From NCBI RefSeq assembly GCF_030317115.1, contig NZ_JASZYF010000001.1, forward strand, positions 310,001 through 374,000: a stretch of DNA of 64,000 nt, in the 5' to 3' direction. Origin of the DNA: Variovorax gracilis (GTDB lineage Bacteria > Pseudomonadota > Gammaproteobacteria > Burkholderiales > Burkholderiaceae_C). Shown here in pieces: positions 45,741 through 55,646 of the stretch; positions within the stretch are counted from its first letter, which is position 1; each line of letters starts with the position of its first letter. The position numbers and the translations under genes are program-made. The notes under the pieces were generated by a model. That model saw only the letters and a program-made list of their open reading frames with translations, ran no database searches and was not told the DNA's origin.

Positions 45741-47225
45741 TCACTCTTGGCCGGCGAACCAGTGTTCGCGGGCTTTCAAGATGAGGTTCTTGGCGTCATC
45801 GGCGCTCTGGCCGGTGATCTCGGTGAGTTCATCGACCGCAAGGTCGGCCAGGTCGTCACGGGTGTGGACACCCGCCTCGGCCAATTTGGGGATGAGGGCC
45901 GGGTCGAGCCCGCCGAGGTCGCGCAGATCCTGCGAGACGCTCTCGACGTTTTCTTCCCGGGCGATTTCCATGGTCAGCAGCGCATCCTTGGCGCGCGACC
46001 GCAGCTCGTTGATCGTGTCTTCGTCGAAGCTCTCGATCTCGAGCAGTTCGGAAATCGGCACATAGGCCACTTCTTCCAGGCTGGTGAAGCCCTCGGAAAT
46101 CAGGATGTCGGCGATTTCCTCGTCGACGTCGAGCTTTTCCATGAAGAGCTTGCGGCTGGCGTCCGTCTCGGTCGCCTGCTTCTGAGCCGATTCATTGGCG
46201 TCCATGATGTTGATCTTCCAGCCGGTCAGGTCGGAGGCGAGCCTCACGTTCTGGCCGCCTCGACCGATCGCGATCGCGAGGTTCTCCTCGTCGACCACCA
46301 CGTCCATGGCGTGCTTTTCCTCATCGACCACGATCGACGAGACATTGGCCGGTGCCAGCGCACCGATCACGAACTGTGCGGGGTCTTCGCTCCACAGCAC
46401 GATGTCCACGCGCTCGCCGGCGAGCTCGTTGGTGACGGCATTGACGCGCGTACCGCGCACGCCGACGCAGGTGCCGATCGGGTCGACGCGCTTGTCGTGC
46501 GAGAGCACGGCGATCTTGGCGCGCGAGCCGGGGTCGCGGGCGCAACTCTTGATCTCGAGCAGGCCTTGTTCGATTTCGGGCACTTCCTGGCGGAACAGCT
46601 CGATCATGAACTCGGGTGCTGCGCGCGACAGGATGATCGGAGCGCCGCGCAGCGTCAGGTCGACTTCCATGATCATGGCCCGCACACGGTCGCCGTTGCG
46701 CAGGTTTTCCTTGGCGATCATCTCGCTGCGGCGCAGGCGTCCTTCGACACGACCGGCCTCGACGATGATGTCGCCCTTGTCCAGGCGCTTGACCGTGCCC
46801 GTAAAGATCTTCTCGCCGCGCGACATGAAGTCGTTGAGCAGCATCTCGCGCTCCGCGTCACGAATCTTCTGCAGGATGACCTGTTTGGCCGCCATCGCGC
46901 CGATACGGCCGATCGGAACCGAATCCACCGCTTCCTCGATGTATTCGTCGACCTCGATGTCGGGCATTTCTTCCTTGGCTTCGAACAGGAGGATTTCCTG
47001 GTCGGGCAGCTGCAAGCCAGCCTCATCGGGCACCACATGCCAGCGGCGGAAGGTCTCGTAGTCGCCGCTGTCACGGTCGACGGCGACGCGAATGTCCACG
47101 TCGCCCTGATAGAGCTTCTTGGTGGCTTGCGCCAGGGCAGACTCGACCGCACCGAAGACGACGTCACGTTCAACGTTCTTCTCGCGCGAGATCGCATCCA
47201 CCAACATCAACATTTCGCGATTCAT
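45741..47225 (-). CDS. nusA: transcription termination/antitermination factor NusA
   Basis: A 494-residue NusA, the RNA polymerase-associated factor that promotes pausing and hairpin-dependent termination. The N-terminal RNAP-binding domain ([20 protein letters not shown]) is followed by an S1 domain near 135-200, two KH domains near 230-345 ([15 protein letters not shown], then [15 protein letters not shown]), and two C-terminal acidic HhH repeats near 365-490. It sits between rimP (17 bases) and infB. NusA autoregulates its operon in E. coli; the leader upstream of rimP here contains a terminator that would allow this. Confidence 0.98.
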   Translation of the reverse strand: MNREMLMLVDAISREKNVERDVVFGAVESALAQATKKLYQGDVDIRVAVDRDSGDYETFRRWHVVPDEAGLQLPDQEILLFEAKEEMPDIEVDEYIEEAVDSVPIGRIGAMAAKQVILQKIRDAEREMLLNDFMSRGEKIFTGTVKRLDKGDIIVEAGRVEGRLRRSEMIAKENLRNGDRVRAMIMEVDLTLRGAPIILSRAAPEFMIELFRQEVPEIEQGLLEIKSCARDPGSRAKIAVLSHDKRVDPIGTCVGVRGTRVNAVTNELAGERVDIVLWSEDPAQFVIGALAPANVSSIVVDEEKHAMDVVVDEENLAIAIGRGGQNVRLASDLTGWKINIMDANESAQKQATETDASRKLFMEKLDVDEEIADILISEGFTSLEEVAYVPISELLEIESFDEDTINELRSRAKDALLTMEIAREENVESVSQDLRDLGGLDPALIPKLAEAGVHTRDDLADLAVDELTEITGQSADDAKNLILKAREHWFAGQE

Positions 47226-47242
47226 GCCACCACTCTCCTCGT

Positions 47243-47851
47243 TCAGTCCGACACCACCGTGCCAGGTTTGGGCCTGCGCCCCTTGAAATCCACTATCGGG
47301 GCGAGCCGCGCTTCGCGGAGCTCGTCCAAAGCAAAACCCAACGCCTGCAGAGGTGCAGGCGCGCGCTTCTTGCTGATCTTCTGGCCGGGCTTCGGCGCCG
47401 GCTCGTCGCTCCAGACGATCTGCCAGCCGTGCGAGCCGTCGGCCGCTGCAACACGCTCCAGCGTGCCGCGAAATTTCTTGCGATTGGCCGCCACCTGGCC
47501 GCCCGCCGCCGCGCCCATCGGGGCCTTGAGCGTGATGTCGATCACCTCGCCGGCAAAACGTTCGAAATCCTGCTCATTGCGCAACGGCCGGTCAATACCC
47601 GGGGACGACACTTCGAGCCGCTTGTAGTCGGCGCCATCCACTTCCAGCGCGAATTGCAGCTGGCGGGTCACCTTTTCGCAATCTTCGACCGTCACGAAAG
47701 GCTCCGGCGTGCCCGGCGCCACATCCAAATTGGGGCCTTTCCAGGGCAAATCAATCGTGACGCGCAGCAATCCCCCGGCCGAGCGCTCGATCTCGACCAG
47801 GTCGTAGCCCAGCCCGGCCACGGTTTGTTCCACTGTCTGCTGCAATGCCAC
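47243..47851 (-). CDS. rimP: ribosome maturation factor RimP
   Basis: A 202-residue RimP, needed for 30S subunit maturation. The N-terminal domain starts [22 protein letters not shown] and contains [10 protein letters not shown] near 56; the C-terminal SH3-like domain is followed by a lysine-rich tail ([12 protein letters not shown]). I take GTG at 47851 as the start because RimP homologues begin here; an ATG at 47902 in frame is the alternative. First gene of the operon with nusA and infB. It is longer than usual in its C-terminal tail. Confidence 0.93.
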   Translation of the reverse strand: MALQQTVEQTVAGLGYDLVEIERSAGGLLRVTIDLPWKGPNLDVAPGTPEPFVTVEDCEKVTRQLQFALEVDGADYKRLEVSSPGIDRPLRNEQDFERFAGEVIDITLKAPMGAAAGGQVAANRKKFRGTLERVAAADGSHGWQIVWSDEPAPKPGQKISKKRAPAPLQALGFALDELREARLAPIVDFKGRRPKPGTVVSD

Positions 47852-47920
47852 GTGTATGTTTATGCCCTTGGTGTGCCGGATGCCGCCGCCCGCCTGCGGC
47901 ATCAAGAATGCTTCGACCAA

Positions 47921-47951
47921 TAAAAAACGGGCGGTTGGTACCCGCCCGTTT
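47921..47951 (-). terminator. intrinsic terminator in the rimP-nusA-infB leader
   Basis: On the minus strand a perfect 10-bp stem AAACGGGCGG / CCGCCCGTTT with a 7-base loop ends in a run of six T. It lies 50 bases after the MFS gene stop and so ends that transcript. It also sits just downstream of the -10 box at 47967-47972, within the rimP leader, so it could attenuate the nusA operon. Confidence 0.85.
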
Positions 47952-47966
47952 GGTCGTGAGACTCGA

Positions 47967-47972
47967 ATTATA
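47967..47972 (-). promoter_or_regulatory. candidate -10 element of the rimP operon
   Basis: The minus strand reads GGCATATAATTCG with a perfect TATAAT. The -35 region 17 bases upstream (CCACTT) is poor. A start about 7 bases on would place the terminator hairpin about 10 bases into the transcript. Confidence 0.5.
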
Positions 47973-48000
47973 TGCCAAATGCGTTACGAAAGTGGGGTTT

Positions 48001-49206
48001 CTACGCGTTTGAGATACCTTTGGTGACGCATGAACGGCGCCAGACAGCGATAAAAAGTGCCGCCCCCATTCCGAGCGCGCCGGCCGCCACCAGCAAGGGC
48101 ACCGCAAACGACCCGGTGCGCTGCGCCAGCGGCGCGGCGAACAGCGGACCGAGGATCTGCCCGACCCCATAGGAGGCTGTTGCATAGCCAATGAGCCCCG
48201 CCGCCGCATTGCCGCGGAGCCGTCGTGCATCCCGCATGGCGAAAAGAGTGATGGCCGTGAACGGCATGCCCAGCAGAAGGCTGCCCAGCGCAAATCCGAT
48301 GGCCGTCGGCCACGCCACCGACAACACGACGCCCAGTGCCTGCAAGGCGTACGCCGCGCCGAGCAGGAGTCGATTGTCCCAATGGAGGGGTGCCCTGGCT
48401 CCGATCAGGGCGCCCGGAACCACTGCCAAGCCGAACAAGGGCCAGAAAAGGTCCGGCCAGTTCGTGCCCGGCAACGCCTGGCGCGCAATCACAGGCAGGA
48501 AAGTCGCCGTGATGATGTAGCCAAAGCCGGCCAGGCCATAGAGCGCCACCAGCCAACGTGCATCGCTGCGCGCGGCGGCGGATTCGGCGGCCGTCGGAGC
48601 AGCGGCAGGAGCTGCCTGCGGCGCCGCGTGGGCGGCTTCCCCGTCGCTGAAGATGCGCCAGACCAGCGCGATCAGGACCAGCGACAACAACCCGAATCCG
48701 ATCCACCCCGCATTCGATCCCCATCGGCCAACCGCTCCGCCCAGAAGTCCGGTGGCCGCGATGCCGATGCCCGGCCCCGTATAGATCACGCCCGCCAAGG
48801 CCGGCGCGCCGGTCTCGGCCAGGCGACGCAGACCCCAGCCGGACGCGAACACGAAAGTCCAGGCGCTCATGACCCCCGCCGCAGTGCGGAGTGCGCCCCA
48901 CACGGTGAAACCGTGCAAGAGCCCCATTCCCAGCAACAGCGCGGCGGTGGCGATCAGCCCGCCGCGCACCATGCTGACCGCTTTCAGCCGGATCGACGCG
49001 CAACTCATCGCGCCGAGAAAGTAACCGAGGTAGTTGAGCGAAGCCAGGACGCCGCCCGCCTGCAGATCGAGCTTGCCCTCGTGCAGCATGATCGGGAGCA
49101 TCGGCGTGAAGGCGAAGCGTCCGAGGCCCATGGCCACCGCCAGCGCAGCCATGCAGGCCAGCGCCGCGCGCCAGGCGCCGCGCCTGTCGTAACCGATCAG
49201 CGACAT
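48001..49206 (-). CDS. MFS transporter, YbfB/YjiJ type
   Basis: A 401-residue major facilitator permease with twelve predicted helices of the YbfB/YjiJ (UPF0226) branch. ALAVAMGLGRFAFTPMLPIML at the first helix is the family's conserved GxGRFAFTPLLP motif. The central loop (residues about 185-210) is Ala-rich. The substrate is unknown for the branch. It starts 22 bases after yejF on the same strand and may be read through from the peptide transporter operon, and it ends at the terminator before rimP. Confidence 0.9.
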   Translation of the reverse strand: MSLIGYDRRGAWRAALACMAALAVAMGLGRFAFTPMLPIMLHEGKLDLQAGGVLASLNYLGYFLGAMSCASIRLKAVSMVRGGLIATAALLLGMGLLHGFTVWGALRTAAGVMSAWTFVFASGWGLRRLAETGAPALAGVIYTGPGIGIAATGLLGGAVGRWGSNAGWIGFGLLSLVLIALVWRIFSDGEAAHAAPQAAPAAAPTAAESAAARSDARWLVALYGLAGFGYIITATFLPVIARQALPGTNWPDLFWPLFGLAVVPGALIGARAPLHWDNRLLLGAAYALQALGVVLSVAWPTAIGFALGSLLLGMPFTAITLFAMRDARRLRGNAAAGLIGYATASYGVGQILGPLFAAPLAQRTGSFAVPLLVAAGALGMGAALFIAVWRRSCVTKGISNA

Positions 49207-49228
49207 TCCGCTCTCTCTCCGAGTTCTT

Positions 49229-50845
49229 CTAATCTGCCAGCGCCGCGGCTACCAGTTTCTGGGTGTAGGGATGTTCGGGCGCGTCGAGCACCCGGTCGAC
49301 GGGGCCCGATTCGAGGATGGCGCCATCTTTCATGACGATGACCTTGTGCGCCATGGCGCGAATCACCTCGACGTCGTGCGTGATCAGCAGGTAGCTCAGG
49401 CCACGTTCGCGCTGGAGGCGCTGCAGCAAGCCGAGCACCTGCTTCTGGATGGTCACATCGAGCGCGCTGGTAGGTTCGTCGAGCACCAGCAGGCCGGGAT
49501 CGACGATCAGCGCACGGGCAATCGCCAGGCGCTGCCGCTGCCCGCCCGAAAACTCGTGCGGATAGCGGTCGAGCAGCGAAGGGAACTGCGCCTCGGTCAG
49601 GCCGACGTCTGCCAGCGCTTCGAGAGCCCGCGTCCAGCGGGCGGCCGGGTCCAACCCTGGCGCATGCACCGTCAAGCCTTCGCCGACGATCTGCTCGACC
49701 GTCATGCGCGGCGACAGCGAGGAGAACGGGTCCTGGAACACCACCTGCATCACCCGCCGCAGCGCACGGTCGCTGGCACCACCCGCAGCCCACTTTCGGC
49801 CACCGACCGCCAGCTCGCCCTCATGTTTCAGCAGTCCCAGTGCCGCAAGGGCCAAGGTGGATTTGCCCGAACCGGACTCGCCGACCACGCCCAGCGTTTC
49901 ACCCGGCGCAATGCTGAAATCGGCGCCCTGTACCGCCACGAACTCGCCCTTGCGAAACCATCCCGTGAAGCCCGGCCGCGACACCGGATAGCTCACCCTC
50001 AGCCCTGTGGCGGCAAGCACCGGTGGCGCGTTGGCGTCGACCGCGACCGGCGCCACGTCTCGCGTCGGGCGGCTGTCGATCAGCTTTCGCGTGTAAGGGT
50101 GTTGCGGCGCATCGAACACGGTCGACACGGCCCCTTGTTCCACGATATGGCCGTTCTCCATCACCGCCACACGGTCCGCGAAGCGGCGCACGAGGTTCAG
50201 GTCATGCGTGATGAGCAGCACGGCCATGCCGTATTTGCGCTGCAGGTCGGCCAACAACTCCAGGATTTGCGCACGCACGGTGACGTCGAGCGCGGTGGTC
50301 GGCTCGTCGGCCAGCAGAAGGCGCGGTTTGCAGGCCAATGCCATCGCGATCATGGCGCGCTGTCGCTGGCCGCCGGACAGCTGGTGCGGAAACGCCCTCG
50401 CCCTGCGCGCCGGCTCCGGAATGCCGGTGTCCGCCAGCAATTGCACTGCTGCTTCGTGAGCGGCGCGCGCCGACAGGGCCTGGTGCAGTTCGAGCACCTC
50501 GGCGATCTGGTCGCCCACGGGGTAGAGCGCATTGAGCGCCGTCATCGGCTCCTGGAAGATCATCGCGATCTCCTTGCCCCGGATGTCGCGCAGCCGGGCC
50601 TCGGGCAGCGACAGCAGGTCACGCACGCCGCCGCCCTCCCCTCCGGCAAAGTTCGCGACGCCCGAGATCTCCGCGTTCTGCACCAGCCGAAGCAGGCTCA
50701 ACGCCGTGACGGTCTTGCCCGAACCCGATTCGCCGACCAGCGCCAGTTTCTCGCCCTGCGCGATCTCGAAGCCGATGTCGTGCACCACCTCCTTCTCGGC
50801 GAAAGCGACGCGCAGGCCTTCGACCTTCAACAAGGTCGTGCTCAT
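49229..50845 (-). CDS. yejF: peptide ABC transporter ATPase, duplicated (YejF)
   Basis: A 538-residue protein with two nucleotide-binding domains in tandem, the YejF form. Each has Walker A (GESGSGKT near residue 40 and GESGSGKST near 330), the signature LSGGQRQR and FSGGQRQR, and Walker B with LLADEPTTALD and LVLDEPTSALD. It powers the import of oligopeptides such as the microcin C type taken up by YejABEF. The start at 50845 avoids an unsupported upstream extension. Third member of the operon after yejB and yejE. Confidence 0.93.
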   Translation of the reverse strand: MSTTLLKVEGLRVAFAEKEVVHDIGFEIAQGEKLALVGESGSGKTVTALSLLRLVQNAEISGVANFAGGEGGGVRDLLSLPEARLRDIRGKEIAMIFQEPMTALNALYPVGDQIAEVLELHQALSARAAHEAAVQLLADTGIPEPARRARAFPHQLSGGQRQRAMIAMALACKPRLLLADEPTTALDVTVRAQILELLADLQRKYGMAVLLITHDLNLVRRFADRVAVMENGHIVEQGAVSTVFDAPQHPYTRKLIDSRPTRDVAPVAVDANAPPVLAATGLRVSYPVSRPGFTGWFRKGEFVAVQGADFSIAPGETLGVVGESGSGKSTLALAALGLLKHEGELAVGGRKWAAGGASDRALRRVMQVVFQDPFSSLSPRMTVEQIVGEGLTVHAPGLDPAARWTRALEALADVGLTEAQFPSLLDRYPHEFSGGQRQRLAIARALIVDPGLLVLDEPTSALDVTIQKQVLGLLQRLQRERGLSYLLITHDVEVIRAMAHKVIVMKDGAILESGPVDRVLDAPEHPYTQKLVAAALAD

Positions 50846-50861
50846 CGAGGCCTCCCATGGA

Positions 50862-51914
50862 TCATCGGTCGGCCTTTCGAGGATCGAGCGCATCGCGCAA
50901 GGCGTCGCCCATGAAGGTCAGCAGCATCAGCGTCAGCACGAGGACGCCGAAGGTGGACAGCGAAATCCACCAGGCATCGATGTTGGCCTTGCCCTGGCTC
51001 AGCAGTTCGCCGAGCGACGGGGTTCCGGGCGGCACGCCCAGGCCCAGGAAGTCGAGCGAAGTCAGCGCGAGGATCGACGCACTCATGCGAAACGGCAGGA
51101 AGGTCACCACCGGCGTCATGCTGTTGGGGAGGATGTGCTTCCACATGATCTGCAGGTTGCCAACGCCGAGCGCCCGCGCGGCACGCACGTAGTCCATCTG
51201 GCGGTTGCGAAGGAATTCGGCGCGCACGTAGTCGGACAGCCCCATCCAGCCGAACAGGCTCAGCAGTATCAGGAGCAGCGCAACGCTCGGAGCGAACACG
51301 GCGCTGAAGATGATGAGCAGGTACAGCTCGGGCATCGAACCCCAGATTTCGATGAAACGCTGGAAGGCGAGATCGACCTTGCCCGCGAAATACCCCTGCA
51401 CGGCGCCGGCCGCCACACCGAGCACGGTCCCGATGGCCGTGAGCGCAAGGCCGAACAGCACGCTCACCCGGAAGCCATAGATCAATTGCGCCAGCAGGTC
51501 GCGGCCCCGATCGTCGGTGCCGAGCCAGTTGTCCCGCGTCGGGGCCGCCGGACTCGGCGACTTGGCGAAATAGTTGAGCGTCTTCGGGCCGTACGGGTTG
51601 ATCGCGTAGACGGCCCAGTTGTCGCCCTGCGTGATTCGCTCGCGGATGAAGGGATCGAGGTAGTCGGTCGGCGTCTCGAAATCGCCGCCGAAGGTCTTCT
51701 CCGAATAGTCGCGAAGAACCGGGAAATAGATCTTTCCCTCGTAGCGCATCACCAGCGGCCGGTCGGTCGAGATCACCTCGGCGAAGAGGCTCAGGACGAC
51801 CATCGCGACGAACAGCACCAGGCTCCAAAAACCCAGCCGGTTGCGCTTGAAGCGCAGCCAGGCGCGGCGCCCCGGGCTGACCGATGCGGTCCGGACGGTC
51901 GGCGCCCTAGTCAA
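50862..51914 (-). CDS. yejE: peptide ABC transporter permease (YejE)
   Basis: A 350-residue inner membrane permease of the DppC/OppC class. After a cytoplasmic N-terminus comes a first helix, a large periplasmic loop (residues about 50-120), then five helices with the EAA motif around RAARALGVGNLQIMWKHILPN near 245-265 that contacts the ATPase. The start is TTG at 51914, placed 7 bases after GAGGG and overlapping the yejB stop. Works with YejB as the channel of the peptide importer. Confidence 0.92.
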   Translation of the reverse strand: MTRAPTVRTASVSPGRRAWLRFKRNRLGFWSLVLFVAMVVLSLFAEVISTDRPLVMRYEGKIYFPVLRDYSEKTFGGDFETPTDYLDPFIRERITQGDNWAVYAINPYGPKTLNYFAKSPSPAAPTRDNWLGTDDRGRDLLAQLIYGFRVSVLFGLALTAIGTVLGVAAGAVQGYFAGKVDLAFQRFIEIWGSMPELYLLIIFSAVFAPSVALLLILLSLFGWMGLSDYVRAEFLRNRQMDYVRAARALGVGNLQIMWKHILPNSMTPVVTFLPFRMSASILALTSLDFLGLGVPPGTPSLGELLSQGKANIDAWWISLSTFGVLVLTLMLLTFMGDALRDALDPRKADR

Positions 51915-52935
51915 ACTTCACCCTCGGGTCGACCCATACGTAGCAGAGATCGGAAATGAGCTTGGTCAGCAAGCCGATCAGCGTGAAGAGATACAACGTG
52001 CCGAGCACCACAGGGTAGTCGCGACGAATCACGCTCTCGTAACCCAGCAGGCCAAGCCCGTCCAGCGAGAACAGCGTCTCGATGAGGAGCGAGCCGGTGA
52101 AGAAGGCGCCGATGAAAGCCGCCGGCAGACCGGTGACGATCGGAATCAGCGCATTGCGGAACACATGCTTCCACAGCACCTGACGCTCGCCCAGGCCCTT
52201 GGCCCGCGCCGTCAGGACGTATTGCTTGCGGATCTCCTCCAGGAAGGCATTCTTGGTCAGCATCGACGTCACCGCGAAGCTGCCCAGCACCATGGCCGTC
52301 ACCGGCAGCGTGATGTGCCACAGATAGTCGACGATCCGGGCGCCCCAGCTCAGGTCGTCCCAATTGGCCGAGGTGAGGCCGCGCAGCGGAAACCACTGCA
52401 ACTGGCCGCCGAAGACGACCAGCAGCGCCACCCCCAACACGAAACCCGGAATCGCATAGCCCACGAGGATCAGCAAGGTGGTGACGAGGTCGAAGCGCGT
52501 GCCCGCCCTCACCGCCTTTGCAACCCCCAGGGGCACGGCGACCCCATAGCTGATGAAGAAGGTCCAGAGCCCGAGGCTGATCGACACGGGCAGCTTTTCG
52601 AGGATCAGCGTCCATACGTCCTTGTTCTGGAAGAAACTGCGGCCCAGGTCGAAGCGGGCGAACTGGCCCAGCATTTGCCACAGCCGCTCGTGCGCCGGCT
52701 TGTCGAAGCCATACAGCGCCTTGATTTCCGCCAGCCGCTTGGGGTCGACCCCCTGATCGCCGCGGTAGTTCGAGCCGCCCGACTCCACCCCGCCGCGTAC
52801 GCCGGCCTTGGCCTCGGCCAGGTACTGCTCGACCGGTCCGCCCGGCACGAACTGGATCACCAGGAACGTCACCAGCAGCACGCCGATCAGGGTCGGGATG
52901 AAGAGCAGCAAGCGCTTGAGGATGTAGGACAGCAT
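51907..52935 (-). CDS. yejB: peptide ABC transporter permease (YejB)
   Basis: A 342-residue permease of the DppB/OppB class. It starts with the usual LSYILKRLLLFIPTLIGVLLVTF helix, then has a periplasmic loop (about residues 35-125) with RGGVESGGSNYRGDQGVDP, five further helices and the EAA motif near 232-252 (LTARAKGLGERQVLWKHV). It partners YejE. It lies 18 bases after yejA and overlaps yejE by eight bases. Confidence 0.93.
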   Translation of the reverse strand: MLSYILKRLLLFIPTLIGVLLVTFLVIQFVPGGPVEQYLAEAKAGVRGGVESGGSNYRGDQGVDPKRLAEIKALYGFDKPAHERLWQMLGQFARFDLGRSFFQNKDVWTLILEKLPVSISLGLWTFFISYGVAVPLGVAKAVRAGTRFDLVTTLLILVGYAIPGFVLGVALLVVFGGQLQWFPLRGLTSANWDDLSWGARIVDYLWHITLPVTAMVLGSFAVTSMLTKNAFLEEIRKQYVLTARAKGLGERQVLWKHVFRNALIPIVTGLPAAFIGAFFTGSLLIETLFSLDGLGLLGYESVIRRDYPVVLGTLYLFTLIGLLTKLISDLCYVWVDPRVKFD

Positions 52936-52953
52936 GGCGTCGCTTGTTGTCGG

Positions 52954-54753
52954 CTATCGAGCCCACCAGGTGGTCATGACCCAGTCTTCGCCCGACGCAT
53001 AGGGTGGCATCGGCGCCTTGTAGGCCAGTCGCCAGGCGTTGTAGGCGATGCGGTGCACCATCAGCGTCCACTGAGGAATCAGGTAGTGGCTGTGCATGAT
53101 CACCCGGTCAAGCGCCCGGCAGGCCGGCAGAAGCTCCGCCTTGGTCTCCGCGCGCACGATGTCGACGACCAATGCGTCGACGACCGGGCTGCTCACGCCC
53201 ATGTAGTTGCCGGAACTCTCCGTCGTTGCCGCCTTGCTGCCGAAGATATCGGCCAGTTGCTGGCCGGGATTGTGCGTGCCGGGGAAGTTGATGGTGGTGA
53301 GGTCGAATTCGAACTTGTCCAGGCGCTGCTGGTACAGGGCGAAATCGACCGAGGCGAATTTCAGCGTGATGCCCAATTTTTCGAGATTGCGCATCCACGG
53401 CGACACGGTCCGCACGCCGCCTTCCTTGCTGTCCAGGTATTCGAGTTCCATCGGCCTGCCCTGCGCATTGCGCAGCGCGCCGTCGCGATATTCCCAACCG
53501 GCTTGCTTGAGCAGATCCTGGGCCCGGCGCAAGTTGTTGCGCAGGGAGTGCCCGGCCCCTTCGGTGGTAGGCGGCTCGTACATCGGTCCGAAAACCGCGT
53601 CAGGAACCTTCCCGCGCCAAGGCTCCAGCAGCTTGACTTCTTCCGGTGAAGGCGTGCCTTCGGCCGCGCAATCGGTGTTGCCGAACAGATCCCTCACGCG
53701 CGGATACCCGCCGTAGAACATCTGGCGGCTCATCCAGTCGAAGTCGAATGCCAGCCCCAACGCCTCCCGGACCCGCCGGTCCTGCAGTTGCGGACGCCGG
53801 CTGTTGAGCACGTAGCTCTGGAAGCCCGAGGGTAGCCGGTGCGCGAATTCGCGCTTGACCAGTTCGCCGGTATCGAAGCGCTTGCCCGTCACGCGACGTG
53901 CCCAGTCGCCAGCCGAATAGAAGCTCATCATGTCGAACTCGCCGGCCTTGAAGGCCTCGAGGCGCGCCGTGTTGTCCTTGTAGATCTTGATGGTGATGCG
54001 ATCGAAGTTGTTCGTGCCACGCCGCACCGCGAGGTCGCGCGCCCAGTAGTCGGGATCACGCACGTAGGTGATGTCCTTGCCGAATCGCACCGGGCCGATC
54101 TTGTAGGGGCCACTGCCGATCGGGATGTCCATGACCACCTGGTCGAAGGGCTTGGCCTTGCCGTTCTCCATGCCCCACCGGCGGCTGAAGACCGGCAGGC
54201 CACCGACGATCAGGGGCAATTCGCGGTTCGGCTTCCGGAACTTGTAGCGAATGGTGCGCGCGTCGACCACTTCGGCGCTCTCGACCTCTTCGAGCATGGT
54301 CTTGTAGGCCGGAGACACATAGGGCCCGATGAGGGTGTCGTAGCTGTGCTTGACGTCGGCCGCCTCGACCTGCGTTCCGTCGTGGAAGCGGGCTTCGGGC
54401 CGCAACCTGAAGGTGGCGCTGAGCCGATCGGGCGACACGACCACGTCTTCGGCCAGCAGGCCGTAGCCGGAGGCCGTTTCGTCCATCGAGCCAGCCAGCA
54501 GCGAATCGAACATCAGGCTGCCCAGGTAGGCCGGCGGGGCGCCCTTGATGGTGAAGGGGTTGTACTTGTCGAAGGTGGAATAGCGCTGGTTGCTGACCAG
54601 CCGAAGCTCCCCGCCCTTCGGCGCATCGACGTTGACGTAGTCGAAGGCCTTGAAGCCCGGCGGGTACTTGAGGTCGTCCCACATCGCATAGCCATGCGCC
54701 GCCCATGCGGGAACCGCGCACACCATCAGCCAGCAGAACGAGAGAACCCGCAT
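52954..54753 (-). CDS. yejA: oligopeptide-binding protein (YejA)
   Basis: A 599-residue extracytoplasmic solute-binding protein of family 5. Residues 1-18 are a signal peptide ([18 protein letters not shown]). The mature N-terminus ([21 protein letters not shown]) and [17 protein letters not shown] near 345 match YejA-type binders of peptides and microcin C. The chosen start at 54753 gives a clean signal peptide; the longer frame has none. First gene of yejABEF, divergent from fabI with only 37 bases between the start codons. Confidence 0.92.
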   Translation of the reverse strand: MRVLSFCWLMVCAVPAWAAHGYAMWDDLKYPPGFKAFDYVNVDAPKGGELRLVSNQRYSTFDKYNPFTIKGAPPAYLGSLMFDSLLAGSMDETASGYGLLAEDVVVSPDRLSATFRLRPEARFHDGTQVEAADVKHSYDTLIGPYVSPAYKTMLEEVESAEVVDARTIRYKFRKPNRELPLIVGGLPVFSRRWGMENGKAKPFDQVVMDIPIGSGPYKIGPVRFGKDITYVRDPDYWARDLAVRRGTNNFDRITIKIYKDNTARLEAFKAGEFDMMSFYSAGDWARRVTGKRFDTGELVKREFAHRLPSGFQSYVLNSRRPQLQDRRVREALGLAFDFDWMSRQMFYGGYPRVRDLFGNTDCAAEGTPSPEEVKLLEPWRGKVPDAVFGPMYEPPTTEGAGHSLRNNLRRAQDLLKQAGWEYRDGALRNAQGRPMELEYLDSKEGGVRTVSPWMRNLEKLGITLKFASVDFALYQQRLDKFEFDLTTINFPGTHNPGQQLADIFGSKAATTESSGNYMGVSSPVVDALVVDIVRAETKAELLPACRALDRVIMHSHYLIPQWTLMVHRIAYNAWRLAYKAPMPPYASGEDWVMTTWWAR

Positions 54754-54790
54754 GCGAGAATTCTGCCCAAGATTTTCACGAGGTCGACCC

Positions 54791-55582
54791 ATGGGCTTTC
54801 TTTCCGGCAAAAAACTTCTGATCACCGGCGTGCTGAGCAACCGCTCCATCGCCTACGGCATCGCCAAGGCGTGCCATGAACAGGGCGCCGAACTGGCGTT
54901 CAGCTATGTGGGCGAGCGCTTCAAGGACCGCATCACCGAATTCGCGGCCGACTTCGGTTCGAAGCTGGTCTTCGATTGCGACGTGGGCGACGATGCGCAG
55001 ATCGACAGGCTCTTTGCCGACCTGGCTCAAACCTGGCCGAAGTTCGACGGCTTCGTCCACAGCATCGGCTTCGCCCCGCGCGAAGCGATCGCCGGCGACT
55101 TCCTCGAAGGCCTGTCGCGCGATGCGTTCAAGGTGGCGCACGACATCAGCGCCTACAGCTTCCCCGCGATGGCCAAGGCCGCCCTGCCCTACCTCAACGA
55201 CAAGTCGGCACTGCTGACCCTGACCTACCTCGGCGCGATGCGGGCCCTGCCCAACTACAACACGATGGGCCTGGCCAAGGCTTCGCTCGAAGCGTCCGTG
55301 CGTTATCTGGCCGAGTCGCTCGGCCCCAAGGGCATGCGGGTCAACGGCATCAGTGCCGGGCCGATCAAGACGCTGGCGGCCAGCGGCATCAAGGGTTTCG
55401 GAAAGATCCTTTCTGCAGTTGCCGAAGTGGCGCCGATCCGCCGCAACATCACCATCGAAGAAGTGGGCAACGTCGCAGCCTTCCTCCTGAGTGACCTCGC
55501 CAGCGGCGTGACTGCCGAAATCACCTACGTCGACGGTGGCTTCAGCCATGTCGTCGGGGGCATCGCGGAGCCCGCCGCCTGA
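54791..55582 (+). CDS. fabI: enoyl-[acyl-carrier-protein] reductase (NADH)
   Basis: A 263-residue FabI, which reduces trans-2-enoyl-ACP in the last step of fatty acid chain elongation. The active-site residues fall at the same numbers as in the E. coli enzyme: Tyr146 (LTYLGA), Tyr156 and Lys163 (YNTMGLAK), the Tyr-x6-Lys pattern. [13 protein letters not shown] near residues 13-25 binds NADH. It is the target of triclosan-type inhibitors in other bacteria. Divergent from yejA. Confidence 0.96.
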   Translation: MGFLSGKKLLITGVLSNRSIAYGIAKACHEQGAELAFSYVGERFKDRITEFAADFGSKLVFDCDVGDDAQIDRLFADLAQTWPKFDGFVHSIGFAPREAIAGDFLEGLSRDAFKVAHDISAYSFPAMAKAALPYLNDKSALLTLTYLGAMRALPNYNTMGLAKASLEASVRYLAESLGPKGMRVNGISAGPIKTLAASGIKGFGKILSAVAEVAPIRRNITIEEVGNVAAFLLSDLASGVTAEITYVDGGFSHVVGGIAEPAA

Positions 55583-55646
55583 CGAGGCACACATCGAATC
55601 AGCACTCCATAATTCCGGCATACCTAGAAATGCCGGGGAGTTGATC

